In this document: in pieces, positions 1 through 10,604 of the stretch
Numbering within the stretch: position 1 is the stretch's first letter
Layout: every line of letters starts with the position of its first letter
From: Chlorops oryzae
Taxonomy: Eukaryota > Arthropoda > Insecta > Diptera > Chloropidae
DNA length: 64,000 bases
Direction: 5' to 3'
Assembly (NCBI GenBank): GCA_020466095.1
Contig: CM035806.1
Location: forward strand, 120,309,694-120,373,693
Program-made: the position numbers and the translations under genes
The notes under the pieces: model-generated
Database searches by the model: none
Told to the model about the DNA's origin: nothing
Seen by the model: only the letters and a program-made list of their open reading frames with translations

Positions 1-1562
1 CTACGCGAATTTGTCATAACTTTTTAAGTCAAAAAACATAGTTTTATAGGTCGTACACAGCTTCTTCGCTATCTATATATATAAAAATTAATTGCTATTC
101 GTTATCTCGCTAAAACTCGAGAACGGCTGAACGGATATATCTTATCTTGGTCTTGGTGTTCGTGAAGATCTAAGAAAGGTTTAAAAGGTAAGTGCTTCGA
201 ATAACTGCCGAGAAAAATGATAGGAACACAAGTGGAACTTGTTGGAAAATATAAAATTCATGTCCGCCGATACAACAAGTTCCAACACAGGCGCTCATAA
301 TGGTGCATGCATACTTCTTTGTCGGAAGCTCGAAAAAGAGCTGATTTATTTGGCATGTCGCCATCATATGTTGGAACTTGTTGTCGGATCAGCTTTCAAG
401 GCACTTAATATTGAAGATGAATCCACTTCTCCACAAATAAAGATCTTCCTGTCATTTCAAAAAAAGTGGGAGTCGATTGACAAGAGAAAGTTCTCCCCCT
501 GCATCAACCACGTAAAAGTCAAAAATATTCTACCAAAATACAAATGCAACGAGATGGTTAAATTTATCAAAGCACAGATGGAGATAAATCATCCCAGAGA
601 GGACTATAGAGAGCTGCTTGAACTGTGCCTAATTTTTTTTAGGATCAAATCCGGAATCCTTCACAGTTAAAGCTCCAGGTGCCGTTAATAGAGCCCGTTG
701 GATGATGAAAATAATATATTCATTAAAGATGTGCATATACCGAAACCATTTGGAATCAGTTTTGAGCTCTGAAAAAAGTGACGCTTTGCTGCAATTCTGC
801 GCATTTATAATACGAGTATACATAAAAAACTGGTATCTCTGTCAGACTCCTCGTTATGCTCCTTTAAACGATCTCAAACTTTTAAAAGAACTGAAAAACT
901 ATAATCTGTTCAATAAAGACGTTTCCTCCGCAACTCTCAGTACATTTTTAAGGCATCAGTGGTACCTCTCTCCCAAATTGGCTGCCCTAGCATTTTTTGA
1001 TGAACGCATCGAAGCTAAAACTTTACGTTCCATGGCAAGAAATATAAATCACTCAACCGGTGAAAATGGAAATGTATCGGAAAGTATGTTGGGAAGTTCG
1101 AATATCGAAGATTTTATTTCAAGAGAAAGCCTTTATTTCTTCGAAGCCTGCAATATATCCGTTGATTTTTTGAATACAGATCCAGACAATTGGATATTAA
1201 GCAACGAGTTTCAAGAAGGAAAGAATAAAGTTCAAAATTTACAAGTGGTAAATGACGTTGCAGAGAGGGGTGTGTCCTTGGCACACAATTATATTGATTC
1301 TACCACTTCTGAAGAAGACTTTCAAAATTTATTGTTGAGTGTATATTTGCACCGAAAAAATTCTGAAGCACTTACCTTTTAAACCTTTCTTAGATCTTCA
1401 CGAACACCAAGACCAAGATAAGATATATCCGTTCAGCCGTTCTCGAGTTTTAGCGAGATAACGAATAGCAATTAATTTTTATATATATAGATAGGGAAGA
1501 AGCTGTGTACGACCTATAAAACTATGTTTTTTGACTTAAAAAGTTATGACAAATTCGCGTAG
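1..1562 (+). mobile_element. DNA transposon with 198-bp terminal inverted repeats
   Basis: Bases 1-198 reappear as the reverse complement at 1365-1562 with one obvious mismatch (CGCT against CCCT in the outer third). Both ends begin CTACGCGAATTTGTC. Between them lies a broken transposase-like gene. The left end coincides with the first base of the window, so the target duplication cannot be checked and the element may extend further left. The superfamily is not recognised with confidence. Inside each repeat is a TCTATATATATAAAAATT stretch that resembles arthropod Helitron 5' ends. Confidence 0.8.
239..1382 (+). pseudogene. Transposase-like gene, frameshifted
   Basis: Two plus-strand frames (239-670 and 702-1382) form one protein interrupted by a frameshift near a T8 run at about 631-640. 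The first carries an ADTTSSNTG-like stretch and a CRHHMLELV block; the second carries an APGAVNRARWM block and ends with NDVAERGVSLAHNY followed by a short conserved-looking tail. I have seen similar blocks in uncharacterised transposase-like proteins from arthropod genomes, but I cannot name the family. The position between long inverted repeats supports a transposase role. The stop codon falls just inside the right repeat. No start methionine is assured, and the N-terminal part is probably missing. Confidence 0.55.
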
Positions 1563-2371
1563 ATATTATAAAATTGCATTTAAAGATGAAAATAGGACTT
1601 GTACTTAAAGTATGCAATATATTTTTCAAAAAGTTTACAGAGCACTTTACATAGCTCTGATATATTAACAGAAAACCTAGAGAATTTTTCAATCACATAA
1701 GCAGGGAATGTTAAAAGTTACCCCTTTGTGTATGCAACATATTGTTTTTGGGGTTTTTTCCTTACCACCGCGAAATTAAATAAATAATTTAATATTAACA
1801 CGCTTCAACAAACGCATAGTGAATCAAACTGTATCATTAGTTTTCCATGGTTTTATAGTAACTTAAGAAGTTATGACACCTTGTTTATGCTGTTAAAGTA
1901 AATTTTTGAAAAAATTTGAGATTGTCGCTGAAAATAGACCACAAGAACAATCGAACTTTTTGCTCTTTCGACACAGACGGAAAGATTAAACATTTTTCTT
2001 TCGACACGATGGCAGCAAGGCTCAAAACGAGTGCATCGTAAATGAAAATATGCTTACAATTAAAGGAAGTCCAAATGCTCTGTTAACTAGGGAAAAACGG
2101 CTTTGGGGGACCTCTAAACGTTTTCCAAAAAATCTGAAAAAATTCTGAAAACTTTACCCCTTTAGCTTTCATAAACTGCCTGTGCAGCTATGAAATTTAA
2201 AAAAAAATTTTTTTTGGGACACCCTAGTACATATGTGCTTTATATTTCTATGAATTCAAATGTATAATTAAATAACGTTTCAGGATTTCCACATTTTCAC
2301 AGTTTCTAAAAATATCATAATATTCATTAAAATATCAACAAATGACTCTGAAAGGCTCATTATCCATGTAC
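1563..2371. other. A+T-rich spacer, nothing recognised
   Basis: No open frame of useful length, no splice-bounded exon and no inverted or tandem repeat was seen on either strand. Short poly-A and poly-T tracts are present. It may be old unrecognisable transposon sequence. Confidence 0.5.
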
Positions 2372-2760
2372 AGTAGGGGTGGCATAGTGCACGACTTTTC
2401 GATTTCGATACGCTGTAACCTCTTATTTTGTGAGGTTTGGTATAAAAATGCATGAGCCAAAAAATGGGGACGGTGGGGTGTCGGCAAATGGCTCCTCATC
2501 GGGGTCAAAGATGGGTTAAAACGAGAAAAAAATCCATGAAAAGCTTTATAACTGTCCCAGAGTCGCTCCTAGAGGGGTCAAATATAACACCGACCCCCAA
2601 TATTTTTCTCCCCCGAATATTTTCTCTGAACAAATATGCCACCTATCTCTCCTCCTTAAGGGGGCTCCCATATAAAAAAAATATTTTTATAAATTTTTCC
2701 CCCACCATCGTAACTAGCCACAGAGTGCCCCTAGAGGAGTCAAATGTATGACCGACCCCC
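2372..2760 (+). repeat. Left copy of an inverted repeat pair (about 390 bp)
   Basis: This stretch matches the reverse complement of about 10094-10492. Both outer ends read like AGTAGGGGTGGCATAGTG, and both contain blocks such as CCTCATCGGGGTCAAAG and GACCGACCCCCAT. The small open frames here mirror frames in the other copy and are not genes. The two copies could be the ends of one 8.1-kb element or two separate insertions of a dispersed repeat. The right copy continues inward with further repeat units that the left copy lacks. Confidence 0.7.
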
Positions 2761-3036
2761 ATCAACATAAAACCATAACGTAAACTTTTTGGAACAGATC
2801 AATCAAAGCACTTTCTGAGTGTATACTTAGATTTAAAAAATTCGCTACCTGCTTTATAAAAAAAGACAAAAATACAACTGAGAAGTATCCATATACAACA
2901 GAGGAATAGCAGACAAAACCTGTAAGGCTGTATTAATAACATAAGAAAAGTTGGCTAAATTGGTCAAACATTATTAGTTTTGATATGAAAAAGAAAAACG
3001 GGGTTGTAATCAGTATTGATTAAAGAAATAAGGCTT

Positions 3037-3247
3037 CTAGTTTAACTTACGGCATAACTCGTGATGGCTTGTTTTTTTCAATACGATGTCGCCGTCGACA
3101 ACCAGCCGTGCCGGGCATGTTAATTTGGTATGGTTTTTACACCTGTAGAAATCGTGAGTCCCGTTTTTCTTCCCACTGTATTTGTAAAATAAAAGGGTTC
3201 TCAAAAAGCGCTTTTGATTTCCCTTCCACTATAATTCGTTCGATCTC
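3037..3247 (-). CDS. Exon encoding a FLYWCH-type zinc finger (one frameshift)
   Basis: On the minus strand an acceptor (T7-AG) precedes GAGATCGAACG. The frame then reads IIVEGKSKALFENPF, and after a one-base shift near 3190 continues FYKYSGKKNG, DFYRCKNHTKLTCPARL and ends KKTSHHELC. The spacing of the aromatic YRC, C-P-A-R-L and terminal HH matches FLYWCH zinc fingers, which bind DNA or protein partners. A strong donor (GTAAGT) lies at 3050-3045, after which the exon could continue elsewhere; without splicing the frame stops at 3037-3039. The acceptor is phase 0, which fits the exon at 3673-3869. The shift could be a real mutation or a sequence error. FLYWCH domains also occur in Mutator-type transposases, so transposon ancestry is possible. 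Confidence 0.6.
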
Positions 3248-3249
3248 CT

Positions 3250-3626
3250 AAAAAAACAATTTGTGAGTGGTCTCTAACACATTGTTAAAGTATTTTCCCG
3301 ATGTATTCTCAGTTGAATACACCGTCTAAATACTTTTGTGCAAATATATGAATCAAAAGTACACAAAATAGATTATTTTCAATCTTTTATTAAGTTTATG
3401 TCCTTATTATCAATCCACCCGGGCACGATCACGAGGTTACGCGCAACAATTTCCACCGCTTGCGCTTTACTATAAGTCCGTCAGAAATACACTGCGTCAG
3501 TATTAATCGATACTTAATGTCCGTAGGAATTGACACAGGCACGTGTGGCACAGGATATAATGCTTAATCAACACGTGCGGCATCAATAAGTTACGGCAAC
3601 GACAGTGATGTTACTACGGGTGGATA
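3250..3626. other. Candidate intron with a possible small MITE
   Basis: This lies between two minus-strand exons. ATCCACCCG near 3414 and CGGGTGGAT near 3618 are inverted, which could mark a MITE of about 215 bp. The inverted match is only about 9 bp, so this is weak. Confidence 0.25.
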
Positions 3627-3672
3627 TAAAGTTAAAAAACTAAATGTTTTCATATTATAATAAATTACTCAC

Positions 3673-3869
3673 TCCGTTATCTTGTTTGCCGTCCTTTGCG
3701 CCTTCTGACGCCAAGGCCTCCGCGCCTTCTGACGCCAAGGCCTCCTCTTCATTATTAACGTGGGGTTCTGGAACACCAACACTTTCCACTGTCGGGATCG
3801 CTAAGAATGTGTTCGACGCCTCTTCACGTGGTGCGCAAATAACTTCCGGCGAATCGATGCTATGTACAT
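3673..3869 (-). CDS. Exon encoding an acidic linker with a duplicated heptad
   Basis: On the minus strand the exon is bounded by acceptor CAATTTTTCAG and donor GGA/GTGAGT. Its length of 197 nt is 2 plus 65 codons, so it needs an upstream exon ending after the first base of a codon, as 27267-27381 does. The frame is open and acidic, with PEVICAPREEAS, VGVPEPHVNNEEE and two tandem copies of EALASEGA from a perfect 21-bp DNA duplication. It has no recognised domain and is low-complexity near its end, as expected for a flexible linker between a coiled coil and the FLYWCH finger. It exits in phase 0, matching the downstream exon. Confidence 0.55.
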
Positions 3870-3997
3870 CTGAAAAATTGTCAATTTTATGTTAGACGAA
3901 ATTTGGCCAAGGGAAATATATTATAGTAAGGTATAGCAGAAGTCTCGTCTAAGCGCACGTACAATATGAATATAAAGATGAGATCAAACTATGATAT

Positions 3998-4345
3998 GTG
4001 ATACAATACCAGACTTCGAAATATGCAAGAGCGAAACGAACAAAAGACCTGCAGCGGGAGTTCGACACAATAGACAGGGAAATTCTTCTTATGAAGCTAG
4101 ATAAGAACGGAATCAGAGGCGCAGCGCTGGGATGGTTTGTGTCAAATCTACCTGCAATAAAGCAGAGAACAAGAGTACACAGTGAGCTATCAAGAGAAAG
4201 GGAGGTGAAATTGGGTGTTCCTCAAGAGCCATACTAGGAAACCTATAATACATTATTTACATTAATGATATGGAAAAAGTATTCCGACCTGCCAAGGTTT
4301 GCTTTTTTGCTGACGACACGCTTTTATTTCGTCAGTGTCTATACA
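3998..4345 (+). pseudogene. Non-LTR reverse transcriptase fragment
   Basis: The plus strand encodes FDTIDREILLMKL, then a WF..NL stretch and a KLGVPQ motif of the reverse transcriptase palm. After a frameshift near 4236 come YINDMEKV and the catalytic FFADDTLL at about 4295-4320. Order and spacing match RVT_1 of Jockey-like non-LTR retrotransposons, and it resembles the larger fragment at 46759-47660. Only about 115 codons remain, with no endonuclease and no 3' end. Confidence 0.75.
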
Positions 4346-4508
4346 TTATGAAGAAACGATAATAAAACGTGTTGTGAGTCACAACGGCACAAACATTCCC
4401 TATCCCGATTCTCCTTCTACGAAATGGCGCAACAACAAACATGAGCTCCGAAACGCAGCATGAATGAATGCAGAACTGCAACCGCTATGCAATGGACCTC
4501 AGCCACGA

Positions 4509-5720
4509 TCACCAAAACGATAAGGCAAGTGATTGAAACATGAAACCTAGAACATTTGGGCGACGACAATATTCGACACAAGTGAACAAGTGAATAAAAG
4601 CTGAGATCGAGCATGTTTTTAATTCAGAAGCACTGATGGCGAAATATTGGTTGTGCTCAATGTTTATAGCCAGGAGGGAAGAACATTGTCTAATGGATAT
4701 CATAGTATTGTTGATCCAATTTGGGATTGGCACCAGGTTGAACAACTGAAACTGTTCGTGTTCTATCAATGGTAAAGTAATGCTTAAAATTACGGTGTTT
4801 TTCGTGAGTCCTCCTTTGATGTTCATTAGTTTGTACAGTTGCAATACATCTTTCTGTTTTACAGGCAAGTCAAGTGACTCCGGCAGATGAAATATTATTT
4901 TGTCAACTTCATGCTACAGCTGTATTGGTGTAAGCAGTAATGGACTAATGATGCCATGGTGAGTGTTGGTAAGAACATCGAGAATTGAAGCTTGTGTTTG
5001 CTGTAAGTTTGCGGCAATGATGGTTAGTTGAATGCACGATGAAGAAAAAATCCGATTAATGCGGTCTTGGTATTGTTCTTCACTATCATTTCGTATGCGG
5101 TTATAGATTTGGGATAGTTGGTTGTCAATGTTATCAAATTTTGCCTTCACAGCCTCTTGATCTGATTTCAAGATGTTGATGGTAGAATCAATAATCGAAG
5201 TTTGATTTTTTAATAGATTTAACAGATGCGCTTCATTTTCCTTAACTTGTGTTATTGTTTGTGACATTTGTTCGGCATATTCAGAGTCTAAAACTCCAAA
5301 TAAAGAATGGGCGAGGTTGCCATCTAAATCAACCGCTCCCTTTTTGTGCTCTCTTCCCGACAATAGCGTGCTGTCCATAACAAGCTCAGCTCCCGTATGT
5401 TTAAAATATGCGGCTAAGTTTTTACAGGTGCTCTTTGGGTTCATTTATTGACACAAATGTTCTAGGGCCTTTGTGCCATTTGAAAATACTTCCAGTTCCT
5501 TCCACAATCCTCCCAGATCATAATAAATCAAGAGCTGCCATTCTGTAGACGAAATAGCTGCTGACCCAATTCTTTCGAAGTGTATTCCCAGCTTTGTTCC
5601 AAACCGAGTATTCTGGAATTGTGATACCAATACTAGTGGCAACAGCATAAGAGTCATTATTGCCAAAAGCAGATTATGATTTGTTGACGTTCGCTTTTTT
5701 TCTTCGGTATTTCGGGTTAT
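4509..5720 (-). pseudogene. Env-like gene of a BEL/Pao relic, interrupted
   Basis: Minus-strand frames 5445-5789, 4914-5444 and 4509-4868 are consecutive. The first starts within the end of pol and has a hydrophobic signal-like segment (LLLAIMTLMLLPLVLV). A stop at 5445-5447 separates it from the next piece in the same frame; a further break lies near 4870-4914. The middle piece has a basic cleavage-like RE.KKGA site followed by a hydrophobic segment and a coiled coil, as in baculovirus F-type envelope proteins carried by some insect LTR elements. No transmembrane anchor is seen, so the gene is truncated as well as broken. Confidence 0.6.
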
Positions 5721-6344
5721 CATCATCTTGGTGATTGTTTGGCTCAGAAGGGTTCTCAGTTTCGATCGGCAATGGTGCGAGTCGGTCAATTGGTCTTCTG
5801 AAATTACCGATTGCAGTTTTTATGTCAGCTACTCGAACGATGCCATCATCTCCTGGATGCACCTTTATGATTCTTCCCATGGGCCATTGTAATGGCGCTG
5901 TATTGTCTTCCTTAAGAATGACGAAATCTCCTGGCTTAATATTTACGCTTTGAGTTTTCCATTTGTGTCGATATTGCAGCTCACATAAGTATTCCCTTGA
6001 CCATCGTCATCAAAATTCTCTTTTTAGATGACTTACTCGTTTCCATCTGGTTTAGAGGCTTGTCCTTGCTGGTGACGACCCTGGATCAATTTGCGCATTG
6101 AGTGGTTCTCTAATGAGAAAGTGCCCGGGAGTCAATGCAGCTAGATCATTTGGATCTTGTGACAATGGACTGATAGGCCGTGAGTTGAGAATGCCTTCTA
6201 TTTCTATTACTACTGTTTCAAGTTCTTCATACGTTAATGAAGCTGTGGATGCACTTCTGACCAGAAGATGTTTTGCCGACTTCACTGCGACTTCTCACAA
6301 TCCTCCGAAGTGAGGTGCCCTTGGAGGTATGAATTGGAATGTTA
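5674..6344 (-). pseudogene. BEL/Pao pol, integrase C-terminal part
   Basis: The minus strand encodes, in order, FIPPRAPHFGGL followed by a TGA where tryptophan is expected, then [26 protein letters not shown] and finally MGRIIKVHPGDDGIVRVADI. These are the end of the integrase catalytic core and the DUF5641-type C-terminal domain of BEL/Pao polyproteins. The reading frame is broken around 5990-6060. The gene is cut at 6345 by an inserted TIR element and resumes at 7780. Confidence 0.85.
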
Positions 6345-7779
6345 CCCAAGCGACACAGATATCAAATTTGGAGAGTATTCTTAGACATAAAACTCTTTGA
6401 ATGCTCTTTAGAAGGTCTTTGAAAAACTTAATGTCTTTGAAAACTCTCTGAAAAGTATAAAAAAAACTTTAAAAAATATCTTGTCTCAAAAAACTCTTTC
6501 AAACGTCATTAGAATACTTCAAAAATCGGATGTCCTAGAAAGCTCTCAATAAACTCTTTGAACAGCGTCCGAAGACCGATTTCCGATAACGTTTTTTTTT
6601 AACTCTTCGGAAACTCTCATATTGGTATTTCAAAGAGGTAACACATACATATTTAGAAAACTCTTCAAAACCCATTTTAAAGAGCTTTGTGAGAGTAGGC
6701 CTCTATATTCCTGTTTATAAAGACCTTTCAGAGATTTTCAGTGACGTCACGTCTTTGGAAACTCTTACAAAGAACTTATTGAGAGGGAATAGTGAGTCAT
6801 TAGATTTTATTGCTTGTTTTTGACATTTTTCTCATTTACGCAGGGTTGACATTAACAAGTGAGAACCGAAATAACAAAAGCAAAATAAAAATGCAACTCT
6901 TACCAGGGGTGTAATTTAGATTGAAACGAAAAAATTCTGATGCAACTCTAAATATGTCTGCTCATTATTGAGACGTTTAACTTTTCAGAAGGTCGTCAAA
7001 AGACATTTGGAAATCCGCCATCTTTTTGGTACGAAGTTGCATGATTTTATTACTAAACAATCAACCAAAACTTTTTTATGCCTTATGAAAATGTTGATTT
7101 CAAATTAAGAAGGGAAAATGCCAGAAATAAGTTTTCTATTAATACAGAATAAAATTTTTAAAAAACCGGAAAGAAAATTTAAAAAATAACGATTTTTAAA
7201 CTTATAAATTTTTGCAAAACAGTAATATTTTAAAGGCGCGTGAAAATTTAGTGGGGTAGAATATATCATATTGCCGATGAGCTGATCTCCGTTTTCATTT
7301 TTATGTTCAGATAATCGAGATATTTCAATACAATTTTTCATATTTTTTTATTACATTATAATCTTCACACATGTCCTTTTGGGTTCAAAATATTTCCAAC
7401 ATTGAATATGTAGGACGTCTTTTGTGTTTCTTCTTAAAGAAAAAGAAATAGGATATATTTTATAAAACGTATGAGCATATTTGCGTCCCTATCACGCACA
7501 CTGACTGATGATGACATAATTATTCAGTCTTTCAAAGAACTCTTAAAGATGTTTTAAAGATCTTTCAAAGAGTTCTCAAAGACTTCTTAGAGAGAAAACT
7601 GATTGTTTTTAAGTCTCTAAAAACTCTCATAAGGCCCCTAAGCCCCGCCTTTTTGCGTCCTTTTAGTCTTTAGAAGGTCTTCAAGAGCGCTCAAAGAGCT
7701 TTTCTGAGAGCATTAGCTCTCAATAATTAGTCTCTGAGCGCTCTTGAAGACCGTTTAAAGACAAGTTGTGTCGCTTGGG
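6345..7779. mobile_element. Non-autonomous TIR element inside BEL/Pao integrase
   Basis: The ends are CCCAAGCGACACA and its reverse complement TGTGTCGCTTGGG, flanked by GTTA on the left and ATATG on the right, so a TA duplication is possible but not clean. The outer 400 bp on each side are packed with degenerate copies of AACTCTTTGAAAG and its complement, typical of subterminal transposase-binding repeats. The centre is A+T-rich without a coding frame. The BEL integrase reading frame resumes on each side, proving that this is an insertion. Confidence 0.8.
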
Positions 7780-8780
7780 ATATGCCTCTGTTTGTACATT
7801 CCCTGCTGATGACTGCGCTTGCGGTGCTATCAAAGACGGCTTGCGAAATTCTTTGAGTTGATTTTTAGTACCAACGAAATTTTTTGATATATAATAAAGA
7901 ATAAAGATTTGTACAATAGCCTCTTCTGCTTATAAATCGCTTCAGGGATCCCACAAAGGCAACCGTTGTTAAATCGCTGACAAGTTCTAAGTGTACAGCC
8001 TTGGTGGCGAAACAGCATAACACTGCGATGTAGGCCTTTTGCGGTTTCTTTCCTCTTACTTTATAATGTACCCAAAAGGGCCCGCAGAAATCCACGGCAG
8101 AATTGATAAATGGTCGCCCTGGTGTGATGCGAGGTTTTGGCAAGTTACCCATGACTTGACTGGGTAGTTTTGGTTTGGATTTTGTGCATCGTATGCAATG
8201 TTGTACGACGGATCGTGCTGCTGATTTTCCTTTGACTGGCCAATATCTTTGCCACATGTGAGATAAAAGTGCTTGCGGCCCACAATGACGGTTTTGCTCG
8301 TGAATCATTTGCATTAGTATTTTTGCTATCGGGTCGTTGTACGGAATTAGCATAGGGTACTTGGCTTCATATGACAGTAGAGATGACTCCAATCGTCCTC
8401 CTACTCTGATGATACCGCTTGTATCCAAAAATGGAGTGAGATTGCTTATTTGGCTGCTTTTGTTTACTTCATTATGGTTTTTAAAATCTTTCAATTCGTT
8501 CTAGAACTCTGATTCCTGCATTGAACGAATGATGACTACCAGAGCATTTTCAAGTTCTTGGACAGTAAGCTCTATATTTTACTGGTTTTGTTGTTTTCTT
8601 GCATGTGTAACAAACCTCAACACATAAGCGATGATACGTTGTAGTGTTCGAAAGTATCCCTTGTGGTCGATGTTGTAGACCATACTTGCTGTATTGGATG
8701 CTGCTGCTACTACCGTAACTGTTTTTCTTCGTTCCATGTTGTTATTGTCGCACGTATCCTTTGCTTTGAAGATAAGCAAC
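7780..8780 (-). pseudogene. BEL/Pao pol, integrase zinc-binding and core domains
   Basis: Minus-strand coding begins with LQRIIAYVLRF (8579-8779), the linker after RNase H, and continues from 8494 with GIIRVGGRL, an HH..CC zinc module (HEQNRHCG, CIRCTKSK) and the integrase core start SAVDFCGPFWV, ending KAVHLELVSDLTT. A stop near 8500 and a frameshift near 7880-7910 break it before NFVGTKNQLKEF. RNase H, reverse transcriptase and gag are absent; the element ends abruptly near 8780, where an unrelated 93-bp repeat starts. Confidence 0.85.
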
Positions 8781-8870
8781 GTGAAAACAGTGAATAATGC
8801 GTTTCAAAAAATATTTGTTTTGAATTAACTTTATGAATAGAAACCACTAACCGATTTTAGTGGTTATAGT
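8778..8870 (+). repeat. 93-bp dispersed repeat, copy 1
   Basis: It is nearly identical to 13423-13515 (AACGTGAAAACAGTGAATA through ACTAACCGAT and GGTTATAGT). The segment is not coding and abuts the BEL/Pao relic. Confidence 0.8.
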
Positions 8871-8984
8871 CTCAAAAAAGTCGTCATAGATTCAGGTTTG
8901 CGGGATTTGACTCGAACATTTATTTTTTTCTACTAGGGTCATTATTTGGCCAGTTAGGGGATGGAACCCAAAATTCAGTTTTAA

Positions 8985-9677
8985 AACAAGTAAGGGTGTT
9001 ATAGTCAGGCGAGCCTGACAATAGAATACCCGACACAGACACACATCTTCAAATAATTTTAATATCAGGAGTGGTTTAAGGCCATGGGGCCCCATATACC
9101 GACTTTTGTTTAATTTCTTTGAAAACCGCCCCTTTGCCACGCCCAATTTTCAAATTTTTCGGAATTCTAATCGGAGGCTTAAATATACGCGCAAATTCTA
9201 AGTTTCATTGAAATATTTAGAAAAAGTCAGATTTTGGGGCAGTTTTGAGATTTTTGTGGCAGACCCTAGTACTGGAGGTATCCTTAATAATGGACCGATC
9301 AAGAAAATTTTTGGGAAAGATGTTTATGGCTACAAAGGAAGTATAGGTGCCAATTTTCGTTCAAGGCCCATAGGCGTTTCGGGAGTAGGAGACAATTTTC
9401 GAAAAACGCCCTTCTGCCACGCCCATTTTGCTAATTTTTATGAATCACATTAATTGGCCTAACATATGTTCAAATGCCAAATTTTATCAAAATATCTTGT
9501 AAAACATCGGTTTTAGAGCAGTTTTTGTGATTTTCATAACAGACCCTAGTACTGGAGGTACCCCTAAAAATGGTCCGATCGGGTCCATTCTCGAACTTGT
9601 TCTTACTCATGTCCCTGTGAGCACGCATACCGCATAGCTCAACTCCTTCGATAAGAAAACTCTATACAAACAGACAG

Positions 9678-9739
<62 letters not shown>

Positions 9740-9800
9740 GGACATTTCTAAATCTAAATATACATACTGAACATGCTCGTTCTTGTTCCTACGGCATCTA
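8985..9800. repeat. Degenerate dispersed repeat with internal duplication and GACA microsatellite
   Basis: Two related blocks (about 9125-9300 and 9410-9590) share GCCACGCCCA and CCCTAGTACTGGAGGTA. They are followed at about 9667-9742 by a (GACA)n run with GACG variants. A GTGTTATAGTCAGGCGAG motif at 8996 also occurs, inverted, near 22350-22375. This pattern of imperfect blocks plus a GACA/GACG run is common in dispersed fly repeats of the Helitron/DINE type, but I cannot place it firmly. Confidence 0.5.
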
Positions 9801-9839
9801 TATTATAGATTGAAGTTCGTGAGGCATTTTTCTTTAATT

Positions 9840-10492
9840 TAAGCCTATTTTTGTATGGTGACCCCCCTAAGGAGGGGAGATAGAGGGTGGGTATGTTTGA
9901 AGAAAATATTTGGGGTAAAAAAATAATGGGGGTCGGTCATATATATCATCCCTCTAGGAGGGGTTTGACTGTAGTGACAGCCATTTTGTATGAAATTGTG
10001 ATAAAAGTAAGGTAGTTTTGGATGGGTGACCCCCTAAGGAGGGGAGATAGGGTGTCAGAATGTTGGAAAAAAATGTTAGGGGGACAAATTTGATGGGGGT
10101 CGGTCATAAATTTGACTCCTTTAGGGGCACTCTGGGGCTAGTTACGACGGTGGGGGGAAAATTTATAAAAATATTTTTTTTGTATGGGAGCCCCCTTAAG
10201 GAGGAGAGATAGGTGGCATATTTGTTCAGAGAACATATTCGGGGGAGAAAATAATGGTGGTCGGTGTTATATTTTACCCCTCTAGGAGCGACTCTGGGAC
10301 AGTTATAAAGCTTTTCATGGATTTTTTCTCGTTTTAACCCATCTTTGACCCCGATGAGGAGCCATTTGCCGACCTCACCCTCCCCATTTTTTGGCTCATG
10401 CATTTTTATACCAAACCTCACAAAATAAGAGGTTACAGCGTATCGAAAACTTGTTACTAAGAATCTCCATACAACACTATGTCACTCCTAAT
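9840..10492 (-). repeat. Right copy of the inverted repeat pair with three internal units
   Basis: The outer 390 bp mirror 2372-2760. Three degenerate units of about 170-180 bp each carry a block like CTAAGGAGGGGAGATAG (near 9865, 10030 and 10195), followed by GGGGGTCGGTCAT or a variant. The outer end (CACTATGTCACTCCTAATG) mirrors the left end of the other copy. The small frames inside are not genes. Confidence 0.7.
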
Positions 10493-10604
10493 GTACAGGG
10501 TGGCTTATGAAAGCCGCTACCAAAAAAAAATTTAATAATTTTTTTCTATTTAAGGTTTCTGCACCATTCTTCTTTTATTTTGTAGATTGATCTTTATATT
10601 TAAC

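Noticed and set aside
4914..5444. A complete virus integrated near 5 kb
   Set aside because: The env-like piece directly follows BEL integrase in the same orientation, so it is part of an LTR retrotransposon relic.
9667..9742. (GACA)n run as a CRISPR-like or satellite array
   Set aside because: It is a simple microsatellite inside a degenerate dispersed repeat; there are no spacers.
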